The notes under the pieces are model-generated. The model saw only the letters and a list, made by a program, of their open reading frames with translations. It had not been told where the DNA came from and searched no databases. Made by a program: the position numbers and the translations under genes. This document shows, piece by piece, positions 1 to 7,102 of a stretch of DNA of 18,852 nt (position 1 is its first letter; each line of letters begins with the position of its first letter). The DNA is from DATGYC01 sp035298385 (lineage in GTDB: Bacteria > Bacillota > Sulfobacillia > Symbiobacteriales > Symbiobacteriaceae), in NCBI GenBank assembly GCA_035298385.1, contig DATGYC010000148.1, positions 1-18,852 of the forward strand, written 5' to 3'.

Positions 1-659
1 GTCGCCCGTGAGAGCAGATGGTAGTAGTCCGCCTGCGGCAGGCGCCCCACCTCGATCCCCAGTTCCCGCCAGAGGCTGACCGGATAGTAGCTCAGGGGAT
101 CGATGGGTGAAGCGATCACCACCTTGTAGCCGCGGTCCATGAACTCATGCGCCAGCCGTACCGACAAGTAGGGCTGATAGAATTCATTGAGTCGGCCGGG
201 GAAGACGACCAACCGCTCGCGTTCTGAAGCGGGTTGAAGTGACTGACGCACGGCTTCAATGGGACCATGATCATAAGGGAAGCCTGCTACCATGACCTGG
301 ACCGTAGAACCAGCGGGGAGGCAGCGCTCGGCCCACCTCACCATGGAGGGGTTGGTGACCAGGATCGTCTTGAGGGAGGGGTGGTTGTAGATCCAGAGCG
401 TCGCTGGATCGTAGGCGTTCGTAAAGGGATTCCATACATCGTGCTCTTGGATGATCACATGCTCGGGCGGGCGATCGGTTTGCCGAAGCAGGTCGTTCAC
501 TGTGTAGCGCGTGAGGAAGACCGGCCCTTCCGCCTTCTTGGGTAGGTGCTGGCTGAACTCGTACGGGATAGACTCTCGGTCCAGCGCTTGCCGCAGGCCT
601 TCTAAGTAGTTTGGATACCACGTGGAAGGATCGTGCGGATCGTAAATGACGTGCAGCAC
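1..659 (-). CDS. Glycosyltransferase-like protein, partial (C-terminus beyond the window)
   Basis: An open minus-strand frame runs from a GTG at 659 to the window edge, giving 219 residues with no stop. An in-frame TGA lies only three codons upstream, so 659 is the first possible start; a GAAGGAT ribosome binding site about 8 nt upstream supports it. The protein begins MLHVIYDPHDPSTWYPNYLE. A later stretch, VVFPGRLNEFYQPYLSVRLA, then HEFMDRGYKVVIASP, resembles the linker and first strand-helix of the second domain of GT-B glycosyltransferases, where a nucleotide-sugar binding half follows an acceptor half. That family call rests on pattern alone and the donor and acceptor cannot be named. The frame is rich in Trp, Tyr and His, has no signal peptide, and looks cytoplasmic. 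It points away from the ClC gene, whose stop lies 53 bp upstream on the same strand, so the two could be co-transcribed. Confidence 0.55.
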   Translation of the reverse strand, partial: MLHVIYDPHDPSTWYPNYLEGLRQALDRESIPYEFSQHLPKKAEGPVFLTRYTVNDLLRQTDRPPEHVIIQEHDVWNPFTNAYDPATLWIYNHPSLKTILVTNPSMVRWAERCLPAGSTVQVMVAGFPYDHGPIEAVRQSLQPASERERLVVFPGRLNEFYQPYLSVRLAHEFMDRGYKVVIASPIDPLSYYPVSLWRELGIEVGRLPQADYYHLLSRA

Positions 660-712
660 GACGTGTCATCCTTCATATCTGTAAGTTGAGGTGCTTAGAA
701 TACTTTCGCTCG

Positions 713-1969
713 TCAATCACCCGCCGCCGCCAAGTCGGGGCGCCGCACCATCTCGAGCACCGGCCATTCGGTCCGGTGGCTCTTGTTGCCGATCAGCTCG
801 ATGCGCTGGCCGATGAAGAAGCCAACCAGGCTGGCAATGAAGATCGGCACAATACCGCCAAAGCCGGAGAGCGCAACCACAATCAGGGCCGAGGCCAGCG
901 GCGTGTGCGTGGCAGCGGCATTAAACGCTGCCATGCAGACAACCATCGCCAGGGTGGGGTTCAGTCCGGGCAAGGCCAGGGCGGCAGCCTTACCGATCAC
1001 GATGCCCATGAACATGTGCGGGATGATCAGGCCGCCCTGCCAATGGCCCTTGATCGTCACGGCGGCGGCCAGCATCTTCGCCAGCAGAATGCCGATCAGC
1101 ATCGGCATGGCGAAGGAGCCGGTGATCACGTCCGTGATCTGCTGACGGCCGTAGAAATAGGTGATGGGTAGGGCGGCGCCGAGGCCACCGATGATCAGGC
1201 CAGCCAGCGTCGTCTTGACCCAGACCGGCACGGGCAGAGCCCGGAAACCGGCCCCCACGGCCTGGAAGATCTTCGCGTAGAGGATGGCAGCGCCGCCTGC
1301 CACCAGACCGAGTCCAATCGCCGCCACGAGGTCCAAGCGGGTCGATGGCGTGAAGTTGGGGAGGTGCCACGTGGGCATCAGGTTGATGCCCAGTAGGGTA
1401 GTCATCACGAGGTGACCGACGACGCTGCAGGTGATAGTCGGGACGAGTGCCTCGAAGTATTCGAGCCCCTTCTTGTGTGGCATCTCCAGCCAGAGCATAG
1501 CGCCGCCGACGGGGGCGCCCAGGAAGGCGCCGAACCCGGCGCCCATCCCGGCCTGGGTGAGCACCCGCACCAGATCCGGATGGCCGAAGCGCTCTGCGAC
1601 CCAGGAGCCCATCGTGCCACAGACCTGGGTCAGCACGCCCTCTGGCCCAGCGCTGGAGCCGCCGACCAGACCGACCAGCGAGATCGGGATAATCGGCTTG
1701 TTATCCGCCATCGGGAGCTTGCCCCGGTGGTGAAAGTGCCCAATGATATCGCCCATGGTGCCGGGATCCCACAGCTTCCAGATGATCAGACCGATGACCA
1801 AGCCGATCAGGCCACTGACCCAGATACGGTGCATCGGGTTCTCTAGATGCTCCCAAACGAGCTCCTCTAGTTCGTGCCAGACAAGATAGAACGCTGCGCC
1901 AAAGAGACCGACCATCACACCAACCAACGCCGATAAGGGAACGACCTGCCGAAACCGAATGCGAGACAC
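713..1969 (-). CDS. ClC-family chloride channel or H+/Cl- antiporter
   Basis: This 418-residue, very hydrophobic protein moves chloride or a related anion through the membrane. The start is a GTG at 1969 with GAGGTG seven bases upstream. ClC signature segments appear in order: GSSAGPEG at residues 104-111 is the helix-N region in which Glu110 matches the gating glutamate of the G(K/R)EGP motif, and GGLIIP at 312-317 matches the GxFxP anion-binding motif. Gly/Ala-rich segments such as GMGAGFGAFLGAPVGGAMLW (141-160) fit the buried helices of the family. There is no CBS-domain tail, so it is a short bacterial type. The arginine or lysine usual before EGP is replaced by proline, so transport mode and ion preference (chloride or fluoride) cannot be decided. 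Its promoter overlaps a 23-bp palindrome (2126-2148). It is unrelated in function to the G3P genes nearby. Confidence 0.85.
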   Translation of the reverse strand: MSRIRFRQVVPLSALVGVMVGLFGAAFYLVWHELEELVWEHLENPMHRIWVSGLIGLVIGLIIWKLWDPGTMGDIIGHFHHRGKLPMADNKPIIPISLVGLVGGSSAGPEGVLTQVCGTMGSWVAERFGHPDLVRVLTQAGMGAGFGAFLGAPVGGAMLWLEMPHKKGLEYFEALVPTITCSVVGHLVMTTLLGINLMPTWHLPNFTPSTRLDLVAAIGLGLVAGGAAILYAKIFQAVGAGFRALPVPVWVKTTLAGLIIGGLGAALPITYFYGRQQITDVITGSFAMPMLIGILLAKMLAAAVTIKGHWQGGLIIPHMFMGIVIGKAAALALPGLNPTLAMVVCMAAFNAAATHTPLASALIVVALSGFGGIVPIFIASLVGFFIGQRIELIGNKSHRTEWPVLEMVRRPDLAAAGD

Positions 1970-2125
1970 GTTACTACACCTCAGTCAATGACTAGTAGGG
2001 ACAAATAAGTGCGATCAAGCTGACCAGGACACAGCGCCGGTCCTAAAGACTGGTAGTTTGAGCCCCGTCGATGGCATCTCGTTTGGCATCTATTTGCTGA
2101 GCTTCCGCTCAAATCCAACGCACTG

Positions 2126-2154
2126 ATTATATCACGATGTGACATAATCCTTAA
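2126..2154 (-). promoter_or_regulatory. Promoter of the ClC gene with overlapping palindromic operator
   Basis: On the minus strand a perfect TATAAT (2126-2131) is preceded by TG one base upstream, making an extended -10, and by a weak -35 (TTAAGG, 2149-2154) at 17 bp. The 10-bp arms ATTATATCAC (2126-2135) and GTGACATAAT (2139-2148) are inverted repeats matching at 9 of 10 positions around GAT. They cover the -10 and spacer, so a repressor bound there would block the promoter. The leader to the GTG start is about 150 nt and contains a TGGCATCT direct repeat (2072 and 2084). Confidence 0.55.
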
Positions 2155-2280
2155 GCTGATAGTTTAGAAAGACTATACTATAAAAACCAACTGATATGTG
2201 AATTGAGGTCGTTTGACACTCAACCGCGCCCGAAGCTTCGGTCTTTCCCTGGGGTCCCTTCTGATGTATACTGAAGTCAG
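2155..2280 (+). promoter_or_regulatory. AT-rich upstream region with the likely promoter of the lipoprotein gene
   Basis: Together with the ClC promoter and the riboregulator, this fills the 424-bp gap between the ClC and lipoprotein genes. A TATACT at 2267-2272 is the likely -10, placing transcription start near 2279, just before the GAGA element. The -35 is weak (TTTCCC, 2244-2249). A second TATACT at 2174-2179 has TTAAGC 17 bp upstream, and an isolated TTGACA lies at 2213-2218 without a partner. The same TATACT -10 recurs at the two promoters in the 6770-7192 gap. Confidence 0.45.
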
Positions 2281-2290
2281 CTAAATATTC

Positions 2291-2314
2291 TGGGTGGAGA
2301 GTATGAGAAACCCG
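2291..2314 (+). promoter_or_regulatory. GAGA-loop antiterminator hairpin 1 (candidate GlpP target)
   Basis: GAGA (2297-2300) and GAGA (2305-2308) are separated by GTAT. They lie in the 14-nt loop of a short stem formed by GGGT (2292-2295) and ACCC (2310-2313), extendable by a U-G pair. The ACCC strand is also the base of the terminator that follows, so the two folds exclude each other. Role inferred from the six-fold recurrence and the presence of glpP. Confidence 0.65.
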
Positions 2315-2367
2315 TCATCTGAGCGCACAGGAGGCTGTGCGCCTCCTGATGCCGGGTTCTTTCTTTT
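2308..2367 (+). terminator. Leader terminator 1, upstream of the lipoprotein gene
   Basis: AACCCG (2309-2314) pairs with CGGGTT (2353-2358), followed by the U-rich CTTTCTTTT. Inside are two perfect 8-bp hairpins that overlap and compete: GCGCACAG with CTGTGCGC (2323-2342, GAGG loop) and CAGGAGGC with GCCTCCTG (2328-2348). The ribosome binding site of the gene (GGAGGAGG, 2378-2385) lies just downstream. Confidence 0.7.
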
Positions 2368-2393
2368 GCCTTCGACCGGAGGAGGATCTTTGA

Positions 2394-3485
2394 ATGGCGA
2401 ACCAGCGACTCTGGCGAGCGGTCGGCCTGCTTCTCTGCCCCCTGCTCCTAGCAGCCTGTTCAAGTGGCGCCCCGAAGCCGGCGGAGCCTGAGGCCAAGCC
2501 GCCCGCAGCGGCGCCCAAGCCGAAGGATAACGAGTCCAAGTACGCCCCGCTCTACGCCAAGCTCTGGTCGATCAGTGACCAAGGGCCGGCCATTCCCGGG
2601 CTGAACGAGGATGTGGTCCCGCAGGGCCTGGCCTACTGGCCGGAGCAGAACTGGCTGCTCATCTCCGGGTACGTTGACAACGGCACCGCCAGCACCCTGA
2701 CGATGGTGGACGCCGGCACGGGTTCGGTCGTGAAGCGGGTCTTTCTGAACAAGGAGGATGGCAAGCCGTACACCGGTCACGCTGGCGGGGTGGCCGTCAG
2801 CGCCAAGCACGCCTGGATCTCCTCGGAGGAGCGGGCCTATTGGATCCCGCTGGCTGCTCTTACCGCAGCAGGGGCGGACGCCAAGGTGCAGTTCGGCGGC
2901 TCCTTCCTGACGGGGACGCGCGCCTCCTTCAATAGCTACGCAGATGGGATCCTGTGGGTGGGCGAGTTCTACGCTCTGCCCGACTATCCCGTTGACCCGA
3001 GCCACACCTTGCGCAATAATGAGCCCTCCCAGTACTACGCGTGGGTCGAAGGGTACGTGCTCGACAAGGCGACCGATCAACCTTCGTCTGGGGGCGGGGA
3101 GGGAGCGGTGGCCCCGGACTACATCCTCTCCATCCCCGATCAGGTCCAGGGCATGACCCTGACGTCGGAGCACGTCATTCTTAGCCAATCCTACGGCCGG
3201 GCAAAGGACAGCTACCTTAAGAAGTATACGAAGCCCAACCTAGCGGGCGAGCCGCATCAGCGGGTCGACGTGGGCGGCAAGAGCGTGCCGGTCTGGTTCC
3301 TGGACCGGAAGAACCTCTCGAAGGAGGAGGGCGCGCTCAAGGTCCCACCAATGTCCGAAGGGATCGTCACGGATGGGGTGAACCGCCTCTTCATCCTCTT
3401 CGAATCGGGGGCGCTGAAGTACCGCTCCGGCGGCTCGGCGCCCATGGAGCGGATGCGCGTTATTCGCCTGAGCGACTGGAAGTAG
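2394..3485 (+). CDS. Secreted lipoprotein with a propeller-like domain of unknown function
   Basis: This is a 363-residue protein with a lipoprotein signal peptide: a hydrophobic stretch ends in LLAAC with Cys22 as the lipidation site. A Pro/Ala/Lys-rich spacer (about 25-48) follows, then one domain (about 50-363). The ATG at 2394 has GGAGGAGG eight bases upstream. The domain is clearly homologous to residues ~597-903 of the multidomain protein encoded convergently at 3542-6769. Conserved blocks are VPQGLAYW (75-82), EDGKPYTGHAGG (121-132), ASF..YAD.ILWVGEF (177-192), DPSH (201-204), LSIPDQVQGM (245-254), LSQSYGR (263-269), WFLD (301-304) and LFESGA (335-340). Repeating short strands with SxD/GG turns suggest a beta-propeller. 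No function is known to me. Conserved His and acidic residues would allow a metal-dependent enzyme, which is inference. Its leader carries the same riboregulator as glpD, so it probably belongs to the G3P regulon. Confidence 0.85.
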   Translation: MANQRLWRAVGLLLCPLLLAACSSGAPKPAEPEAKPPAAAPKPKDNESKYAPLYAKLWSISDQGPAIPGLNEDVVPQGLAYWPEQNWLLISGYVDNGTASTLTMVDAGTGSVVKRVFLNKEDGKPYTGHAGGVAVSAKHAWISSEERAYWIPLAALTAAGADAKVQFGGSFLTGTRASFNSYADGILWVGEFYALPDYPVDPSHTLRNNEPSQYYAWVEGYVLDKATDQPSSGGGEGAVAPDYILSIPDQVQGMTLTSEHVILSQSYGRAKDSYLKKYTKPNLAGEPHQRVDVGGKSVPVWFLDRKNLSKEEGALKVPPMSEGIVTDGVNRLFILFESGALKYRSGGSAPMERMRVIRLSDWK

Positions 3486-3499
3486 TCCCGTTCATACAG

Positions 3500-3540
3500 C
3501 GAACGTCCGAAGCGGTCTGCTTCGGACGTTCGTTTGTTTG
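3500..3540 (+). terminator. Rho-independent terminator after the lipoprotein gene
   Basis: A perfect 14-bp stem (arms 3500-3513 and 3519-3532, loop GGTCT) is followed by TTTGTTTG on the plus strand. It sits between two convergent genes. The opposite strand lacks a good U tract after the stem, so it mainly serves the plus-strand gene. Confidence 0.9.
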
Positions 3541-3541
3541 A

Positions 3542-6500
3542 TCACTTGGCGGGGCGGACGAGCACCCGGATCGGGTTCGACGCCTGGCCGTGGTAGGTCG
3601 CCTGGATCTCGACGATGCCGGGCTTGATCGCCTTGAGCAGGCCGCCTTCAGCGATGAAGAGCTCGCCGCCGAGGGCGGTAGTGAAGGTCGCCTGTTCGGT
3701 GATCGTCAGGACGCTGCCGTCCTTGTAGACCGCCTCGAGGCGAAGGTGGGCCGTCTGGCCTACCTTCAGGTCTTCACCGGGGCCGGCCAGCCGCACCTGA
3801 TCCAGTTCGACCACCTTCAGGGTGAGGGTGGTGCTCTTCCCTTGGAACTGGGCGGTGATCGTCACCTCGCCGGGCGCCCGGGCGGTAACCGTCCCATCCG
3901 GCTCGATCGTGGCGATCGCCTCGTCGCTGACGGAGAGATCAGCCTGCACCGTTACGTCGGCCTCGGGCAGGAAGCCCAGGTGGTGCAGGACGTTTAGCTT
4001 GGCCTGGTAGCCCACCTCCAGCACCGGGGGCTGTCCGGTCAGGGAGATGGTATCGTACGCAGCCCAGCGCTCCAGGCTGAGCACGCGCAGCCGGTCGAGG
4101 GGCGAGTAGGCGGTGTGCCGGTACTGATTCGCCCCGGACTCGAAGAGGACGAAGAGTCGGTCGCCGTCGCTCACTAGGCCCTCGGCCAGGGGTGGGAGGG
4201 TAAGGGCGCCGTAGTTTGGCGCCTGGTTGAGACCGTCCAGGAACCAGAGTGGGACGGTGCTCCCGTTGACCGTGACCGTCTGGTCAGGGGCGCCCGCCAG
4301 GTCCGGCTTCGCGTAGCGGAAGAGCGTGCTATTGTTGTTCCGCCCGAACGACTGGCTGAGGACGATGCTGTCGCCGCTCACCGCCATGCCCTGGATCCGG
4401 TCGGGGATGCTGAGGACGAAGTCAGGGGTGCTCGGCTGGTCGAACTCGTTATCCAGGCGGTACCCGACGATCCAGGCGCCGTAGTTCTTACCATCGCGGC
4501 TGGTCAGCTTATGGCTGGGGTCGGTCTGGTAGGTCGGCGGGTGGTGGAACTCGCCGACCCAGAGGATGTTGTCCGCATAGGCGGTGAAGGAGGCGTTGGT
4601 CTCGGTCGGGATCCGGCCAGCGAAGTGGATCTCGCCGTTGTCGGGCGCCGCCAGCAGGTCGCTGAGCGGAATCCGGTAGACGGCGCTGCCGGAGGCGACC
4701 CAGAGGTGCTTCGTACTGACGGCCAGACCGCCAGCGTGGCCGATGTAAGCGGAGCCGTCCTCCTGGTAGAGGTGGAGCGTCTTGACCAGAGCGCCACTCG
4801 TCGCCTTGACGAGGGTGAGCACGGTGGGGCGCCCGTCATCCAGGTAGTTGGAGAGGAGTAGCAGATCCTGGTCCGCCCAGTAGGCGGCGCCCTGGGGGAC
4901 GAGGTCCTCAGTGAGCCCCGGTACGATCGGCCCCGCCGTGCTGCTGTTCCAGAAGGCCGGGTAGAGGTCGCCGTACTCGGCGCCGATCAACTCCTGCTGG
5001 GTGATCACCTGGTGGGCCGGGGTGGCGGTGGCGTGGGGGGAGGGGGTGGACTCGTTGCCGGAGGCGTCGACGGCGGTCACAGCAAAGTCGTAGGTGACGC
5101 CGCCGGTCAGCAGGTAGACGGTCGTGCTGGTCTGGGCGGCCGGGACCGACAGCTCCCACTGGCCGTTCTTGTAGAGGTTGTAGGCGGCGAGGTCAGGGGC
5201 CGTAGCGGCCGCCCAGGTGAGCGCTACCGAGCCCGCGCCCGCCTCGGCGGTGAGGGCGCCCGGCGCCGCGGGAGCCTGCACGTCGGTCGGATCGGCCGGC
5301 GGCACCTGGGTCCAGTCGACGTGGCCAGGGGTGGGAAGAACGCCCGCCTGCAGCTTGCGCATCGTGGAGCCGCCGTTCAGCGGGTAGGCGTAGGTGACGC
5401 TCCGCTCGAGGGCGATCTCCTTGGCCGGATCGTTGTAGGTGGCCCGGGCGATCTCAGCACCCGCCGGATCGGCCAGGATCACGGTCTGCGGTTCGGTGTT
5501 GAAGAGCCCACTGACATCATCGATGGTGATCAGCGCCTCAGCGGGCAGATACCGGCTTGGGTAGGTGGCGAAGTAGTGGAGGTTGAAGGCCTCGGCTGGC
5601 ATGGCGGCCAGCTCGCCGCGCCGGGTCCAGAGGACGGCGGTCTTGCCTGGCGCCAGGGTGACCGGGTGGTCGATCGCGCGCTCCCACCGCAGGTTTCCGG
5701 CGGTGGCCATCTGGAGCTTGTACCCCTGTAGGTTGATCGGCTCGGCAGAGGCGTTGTAGAGCTCGACGAACTCAAAGGCGTCGTAGCCGGCGTAGTGGTT
5801 ATCCGTGTCGGCGACGAGCTCGGTGATGAGCAGGGGCGGGACCGGCCCCCGTAGCGGCACTGCATGCACGGCGGCACTGAGTTCGGACTCGTTGCCAGCC
5901 GTGTCGAGGGCGGAGACCTGGAAGTTGTAGGCCCGGCCGGCATCGAGCCCGCTGATCACGGTGGCGGTCTCTGTCGCAGGGAGGTCGGCGGCGGGCGCCC
6001 CGTCCTTGTAGACCCGGTACCCGTTCAGGTCAGGCTCGGTATTCGGCGCCCACTGGAGCGCAACCGCGCCAACCTGGGGCGTGGCCGTCAGGTCGGTCGG
6101 GGCGGCCGGGGGAGCCGTCTCGGCGTTCGGATCCTGCTCGGGGAGGATCTCGCCAGGGGTAGCCAGTTGGCCGTTAGCGATCTTCGCTACATCCGTCTGG
6201 CCGGCGTAGCGGTAGGTGACGCTCTTGTTCGCCTTGCCGGTGCCGTCGGCGACGCCGTCGTTGATGTAGGCGGCGCTGATCACGCTCTCGTCGGGCCGTG
6301 TGATCGCTACCCGCCGCTTGGACGAGTCATGCAACCCCTGGGCGCTGGTGGTCAGCCGTACCTCGAAGACCTGATCAGGCGAAAGGTTGACGCCGTAGTT
6401 CTGGTTGAAGTCGGCCAGCGGGACGTTCGGGTAGTCGAACTTTTTGAGCCAGAGTACGAGGCTCTCGCCGGCCGGAATCTGCTTGTCGGTGATCATCCAC

Positions 6501-6769
6501 CGGTTGGCGGGGCTGGTGTAGGGGCTGCTGGTGTAGTAGAGCAGTTTGTAGTTGTTGAGCGAGATCGGCTCGGTGGTCGGGTTGTAGATCTCCACGAACT
6601 CGTAGGGCTGGCCGGTGCCGCTGGACGCCGGGACGATCTCCGTGATCAGCAGTTCGGGCGGGCTGCTCGCCTGCGCAGCGACTGCGCCAGGGGGCGCCAC
6701 GACCTGGGCGAGGACCAACGGCGCACTAATCATGAGGGCGAGGGCTCTCTGCAACGGACTCTTCTTCAT
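3542..6769 (-). CDS. Large secreted multidomain protein: LTD-FN3-LTD-FN3-propeller-Ig-like
   Basis: The product is 1075 residues from the ATG at 6769 (MKKSPLQRALALM), preceded by GGAGGAGG. An ATG 13 codons further upstream falls inside the leader terminator and is not credible. Domains in order: signal peptide (1-~33); lamin-tail domain (~38-190; LLITEIV, EFVEIYNPT); fibronectin type III (~220-305); second lamin-tail domain (~311-480; LLITELV, EFVELYNAS); second FN3 (~499-584; both FN3 end with SALDTAGNES or TAVDASGNES); the propeller-like domain shared with the lipoprotein at 2394-3485 (~597-903); and two bacterial Ig-like (Big-2-type) repeats (~907-1072). No sortase signal, S-layer domain or C-terminal membrane anchor is visible, so the protein is probably released or wall-associated. 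Lamin-tail domains often accompany secreted nucleases and phosphatases, but no such catalytic domain is recognisable. The leader has the GAGA-type antiterminator, which suggests induction with the G3P genes. Confidence 0.85.
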   Translation of the reverse strand: MKKSPLQRALALMISAPLVLAQVVAPPGAVAAQASSPPELLITEIVPASSGTGQPYEFVEIYNPTTEPISLNNYKLLYYTSSPYTSPANRWMITDKQIPAGESLVLWLKKFDYPNVPLADFNQNYGVNLSPDQVFEVRLTTSAQGLHDSSKRRVAITRPDESVISAAYINDGVADGTGKANKSVTYRYAGQTDVAKIANGQLATPGEILPEQDPNAETAPPAAPTDLTATPQVGAVALQWAPNTEPDLNGYRVYKDGAPAADLPATETATVISGLDAGRAYNFQVSALDTAGNESELSAAVHAVPLRGPVPPLLITELVADTDNHYAGYDAFEFVELYNASAEPINLQGYKLQMATAGNLRWERAIDHPVTLAPGKTAVLWTRRGELAAMPAEAFNLHYFATYPSRYLPAEALITIDDVSGLFNTEPQTVILADPAGAEIARATYNDPAKEIALERSVTYAYPLNGGSTMRKLQAGVLPTPGHVDWTQVPPADPTDVQAPAAPGALTAEAGAGSVALTWAAATAPDLAAYNLYKNGQWELSVPAAQTSTTVYLLTGGVTYDFAVTAVDASGNESTPSPHATATPAHQVITQQELIGAEYGDLYPAFWNSSTAGPIVPGLTEDLVPQGAAYWADQDLLLLSNYLDDGRPTVLTLVKATSGALVKTLHLYQEDGSAYIGHAGGLAVSTKHLWVASGSAVYRIPLSDLLAAPDNGEIHFAGRIPTETNASFTAYADNILWVGEFHHPPTYQTDPSHKLTSRDGKNYGAWIVGYRLDNEFDQPSTPDFVLSIPDRIQGMAVSGDSIVLSQSFGRNNNSTLFRYAKPDLAGAPDQTVTVNGSTVPLWFLDGLNQAPNYGALTLPPLAEGLVSDGDRLFVLFESGANQYRHTAYSPLDRLRVLSLERWAAYDTISLTGQPPVLEVGYQAKLNVLHHLGFLPEADVTVQADLSVSDEAIATIEPDGTVTARAPGEVTITAQFQGKSTTLTLKVVELDQVRLAGPGEDLKVGQTAHLRLEAVYKDGSVLTITEQATFTTALGGELFIAEGGLLKAIKPGIVEIQATYHGQASNPIRVLVRPAK

Positions 6770-6794
6770 AAAAGGCCTCCTCCACGGTAGACAT

Positions 6795-6849
6795 AGAAAA
6801 ACCCGCAACTGGAACCACCTCGGGCGAGGTGGCTCCAGTTGGCGGGTTA
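6795..6849 (-). terminator. Leader terminator 2, upstream of the multidomain gene
   Basis: On the minus strand a very long interrupted stem pairs plus-strand positions 6842-6848 with 6800-6806 (7 bp), 6835-6840 with 6807-6812 (6 bp) and 6826-6832 with 6815-6821 (7 bp), then runs into TTTTTCT. It ends about 26 nt before the start codon, so it must be bypassed for expression. Confidence 0.85.
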
Positions 6850-6866
6850 TCTCAATGACTCAACCC
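6844..6866 (-). promoter_or_regulatory. GAGA-loop antiterminator hairpin 2 (candidate GlpP target)
   Basis: On the minus strand GGGTT (6862-6866) pairs with AACCC (6844-6848). The 13-nt loop between them is GAGT-CATT-GAGA-T. The AACCC strand is also the base of the leader terminator, so the folds compete. One of the two repeats is GAGT instead of GAGA. Confidence 0.7.
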
Positions 6867-6880
6867 TTATTATGTTCCTC

Positions 6881-6908
6881 AGTATACACGATTCTGGTAA
6901 CGTGACAA
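6881..6908 (-). promoter_or_regulatory. Promoter of the multidomain gene
   Basis: On the minus strand TTGTCA (6903-6908) and TATACT (6881-6886) are 16 bp apart, a good housekeeping-type promoter. Transcription would begin near 6874, about a dozen bases before the GAGT/GAGA pair. Its -35 is only 4 bp from the -35 of the divergent glpD promoter. Confidence 0.75.
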
Positions 6909-6912
6909 TAGC

Positions 6913-6941
6913 TTGCAAGGTTCAGATGGTTCCGCTATACT
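6913..6941 (+). promoter_or_regulatory. Promoter of glpD
   Basis: TTGCAA (6913-6918) and TATACT (6936-6941) are 17 bp apart. Transcription from about 6948 gives a leader near 245 nt that holds two GAGA/terminator units in series. Back-to-back with the promoter of the multidomain gene. Confidence 0.75.
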
Positions 6942-6975
6942 CGAACCAACCCAACTGCATAGCACGGTACGTGGC

Positions 6976-6999
6976 GGGTTAGAGATAACGAGTAAACCC
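6976..6999 (+). promoter_or_regulatory. GAGA-loop antiterminator hairpin 3 (first of two before glpD)
   Basis: GGGTT (6976-6980) pairs with AACCC (6995-6999). The 14-nt loop is A-GAGA-TAAC-GAGT-A, with the repeats at 6982-6985 and 6990-6993. AACCC is the first segment of the terminator that follows. Confidence 0.7.
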
Positions 7000-7050
7000 A
7001 CTTCGTAGGTAGACCTGCCAGAGGTCTGCCTGCGGGGTGGTCTTTGTTTT
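6995..7050 (+). terminator. Leader terminator 3 (first of two before glpD)
   Basis: AGGTAGACCT pairs with AGGTCTGCCT around a GCC loop (upper stem, one G-T pair). A lower stem follows between the ACCCACTTCG and CGGGGTGGT segments with one bulge, then TCTTTGTTTT. A 15-bp near-palindrome (TACGTAG, C, CTACGTA; 7050-7064) begins directly after it. Confidence 0.7.
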
Positions 7051-7074
7051 ACGTAGCCTACGTACATAGAAGAT

Positions 7075-7102
7075 CGATGGCAGAGAAGTGGAGAGTCCAT
7101 CG
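7075..7102 (+). promoter_or_regulatory. GAGA-loop antiterminator hairpin 4 (second of two before glpD)
   Basis: CGATGG (7075-7080) pairs perfectly with CCATCG (7097-7102). The 16-nt loop is CA-GAGA-AGTG-GAGA-GT, with repeats at 7083-7086 and 7091-7094. Here the first repeat also forms the 5' base of the terminator, so holding it in the loop directly blocks termination. Confidence 0.75.

Noticed and set aside
271..669. 132-residue minus-strand reading frame starting MTRRAARHLRS
   Set aside because: It is Arg/Pro-rich and overlaps the GTG-started frame at 659, which has a ribosome binding site and a balanced protein-like composition. It is a shadow frame.
1985..2125. Fluoride riboswitch in the ClC leader
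   Set aside because: Some ClC proteins are fluoride exporters with such a riboswitch, but the leader lacks the conserved GATG-GTTC type core and pseudoknot pairing. Only a short direct repeat and small stems are visible.
2323..2348. CRISPR repeat or IS end
   Set aside because: The inverted repeats in the window are single hairpins in leaders or at gene ends; no spacer-repeat series, transposase or target duplication is seen.
6770..6808. N-terminal extension of the multidomain protein (13 extra codons)
   Set aside because: The upstream ATG lies in the leader terminator and lacks a ribosome binding site; the internal ATG at 6769 has GGAGGAGG and begins a proper signal peptide.
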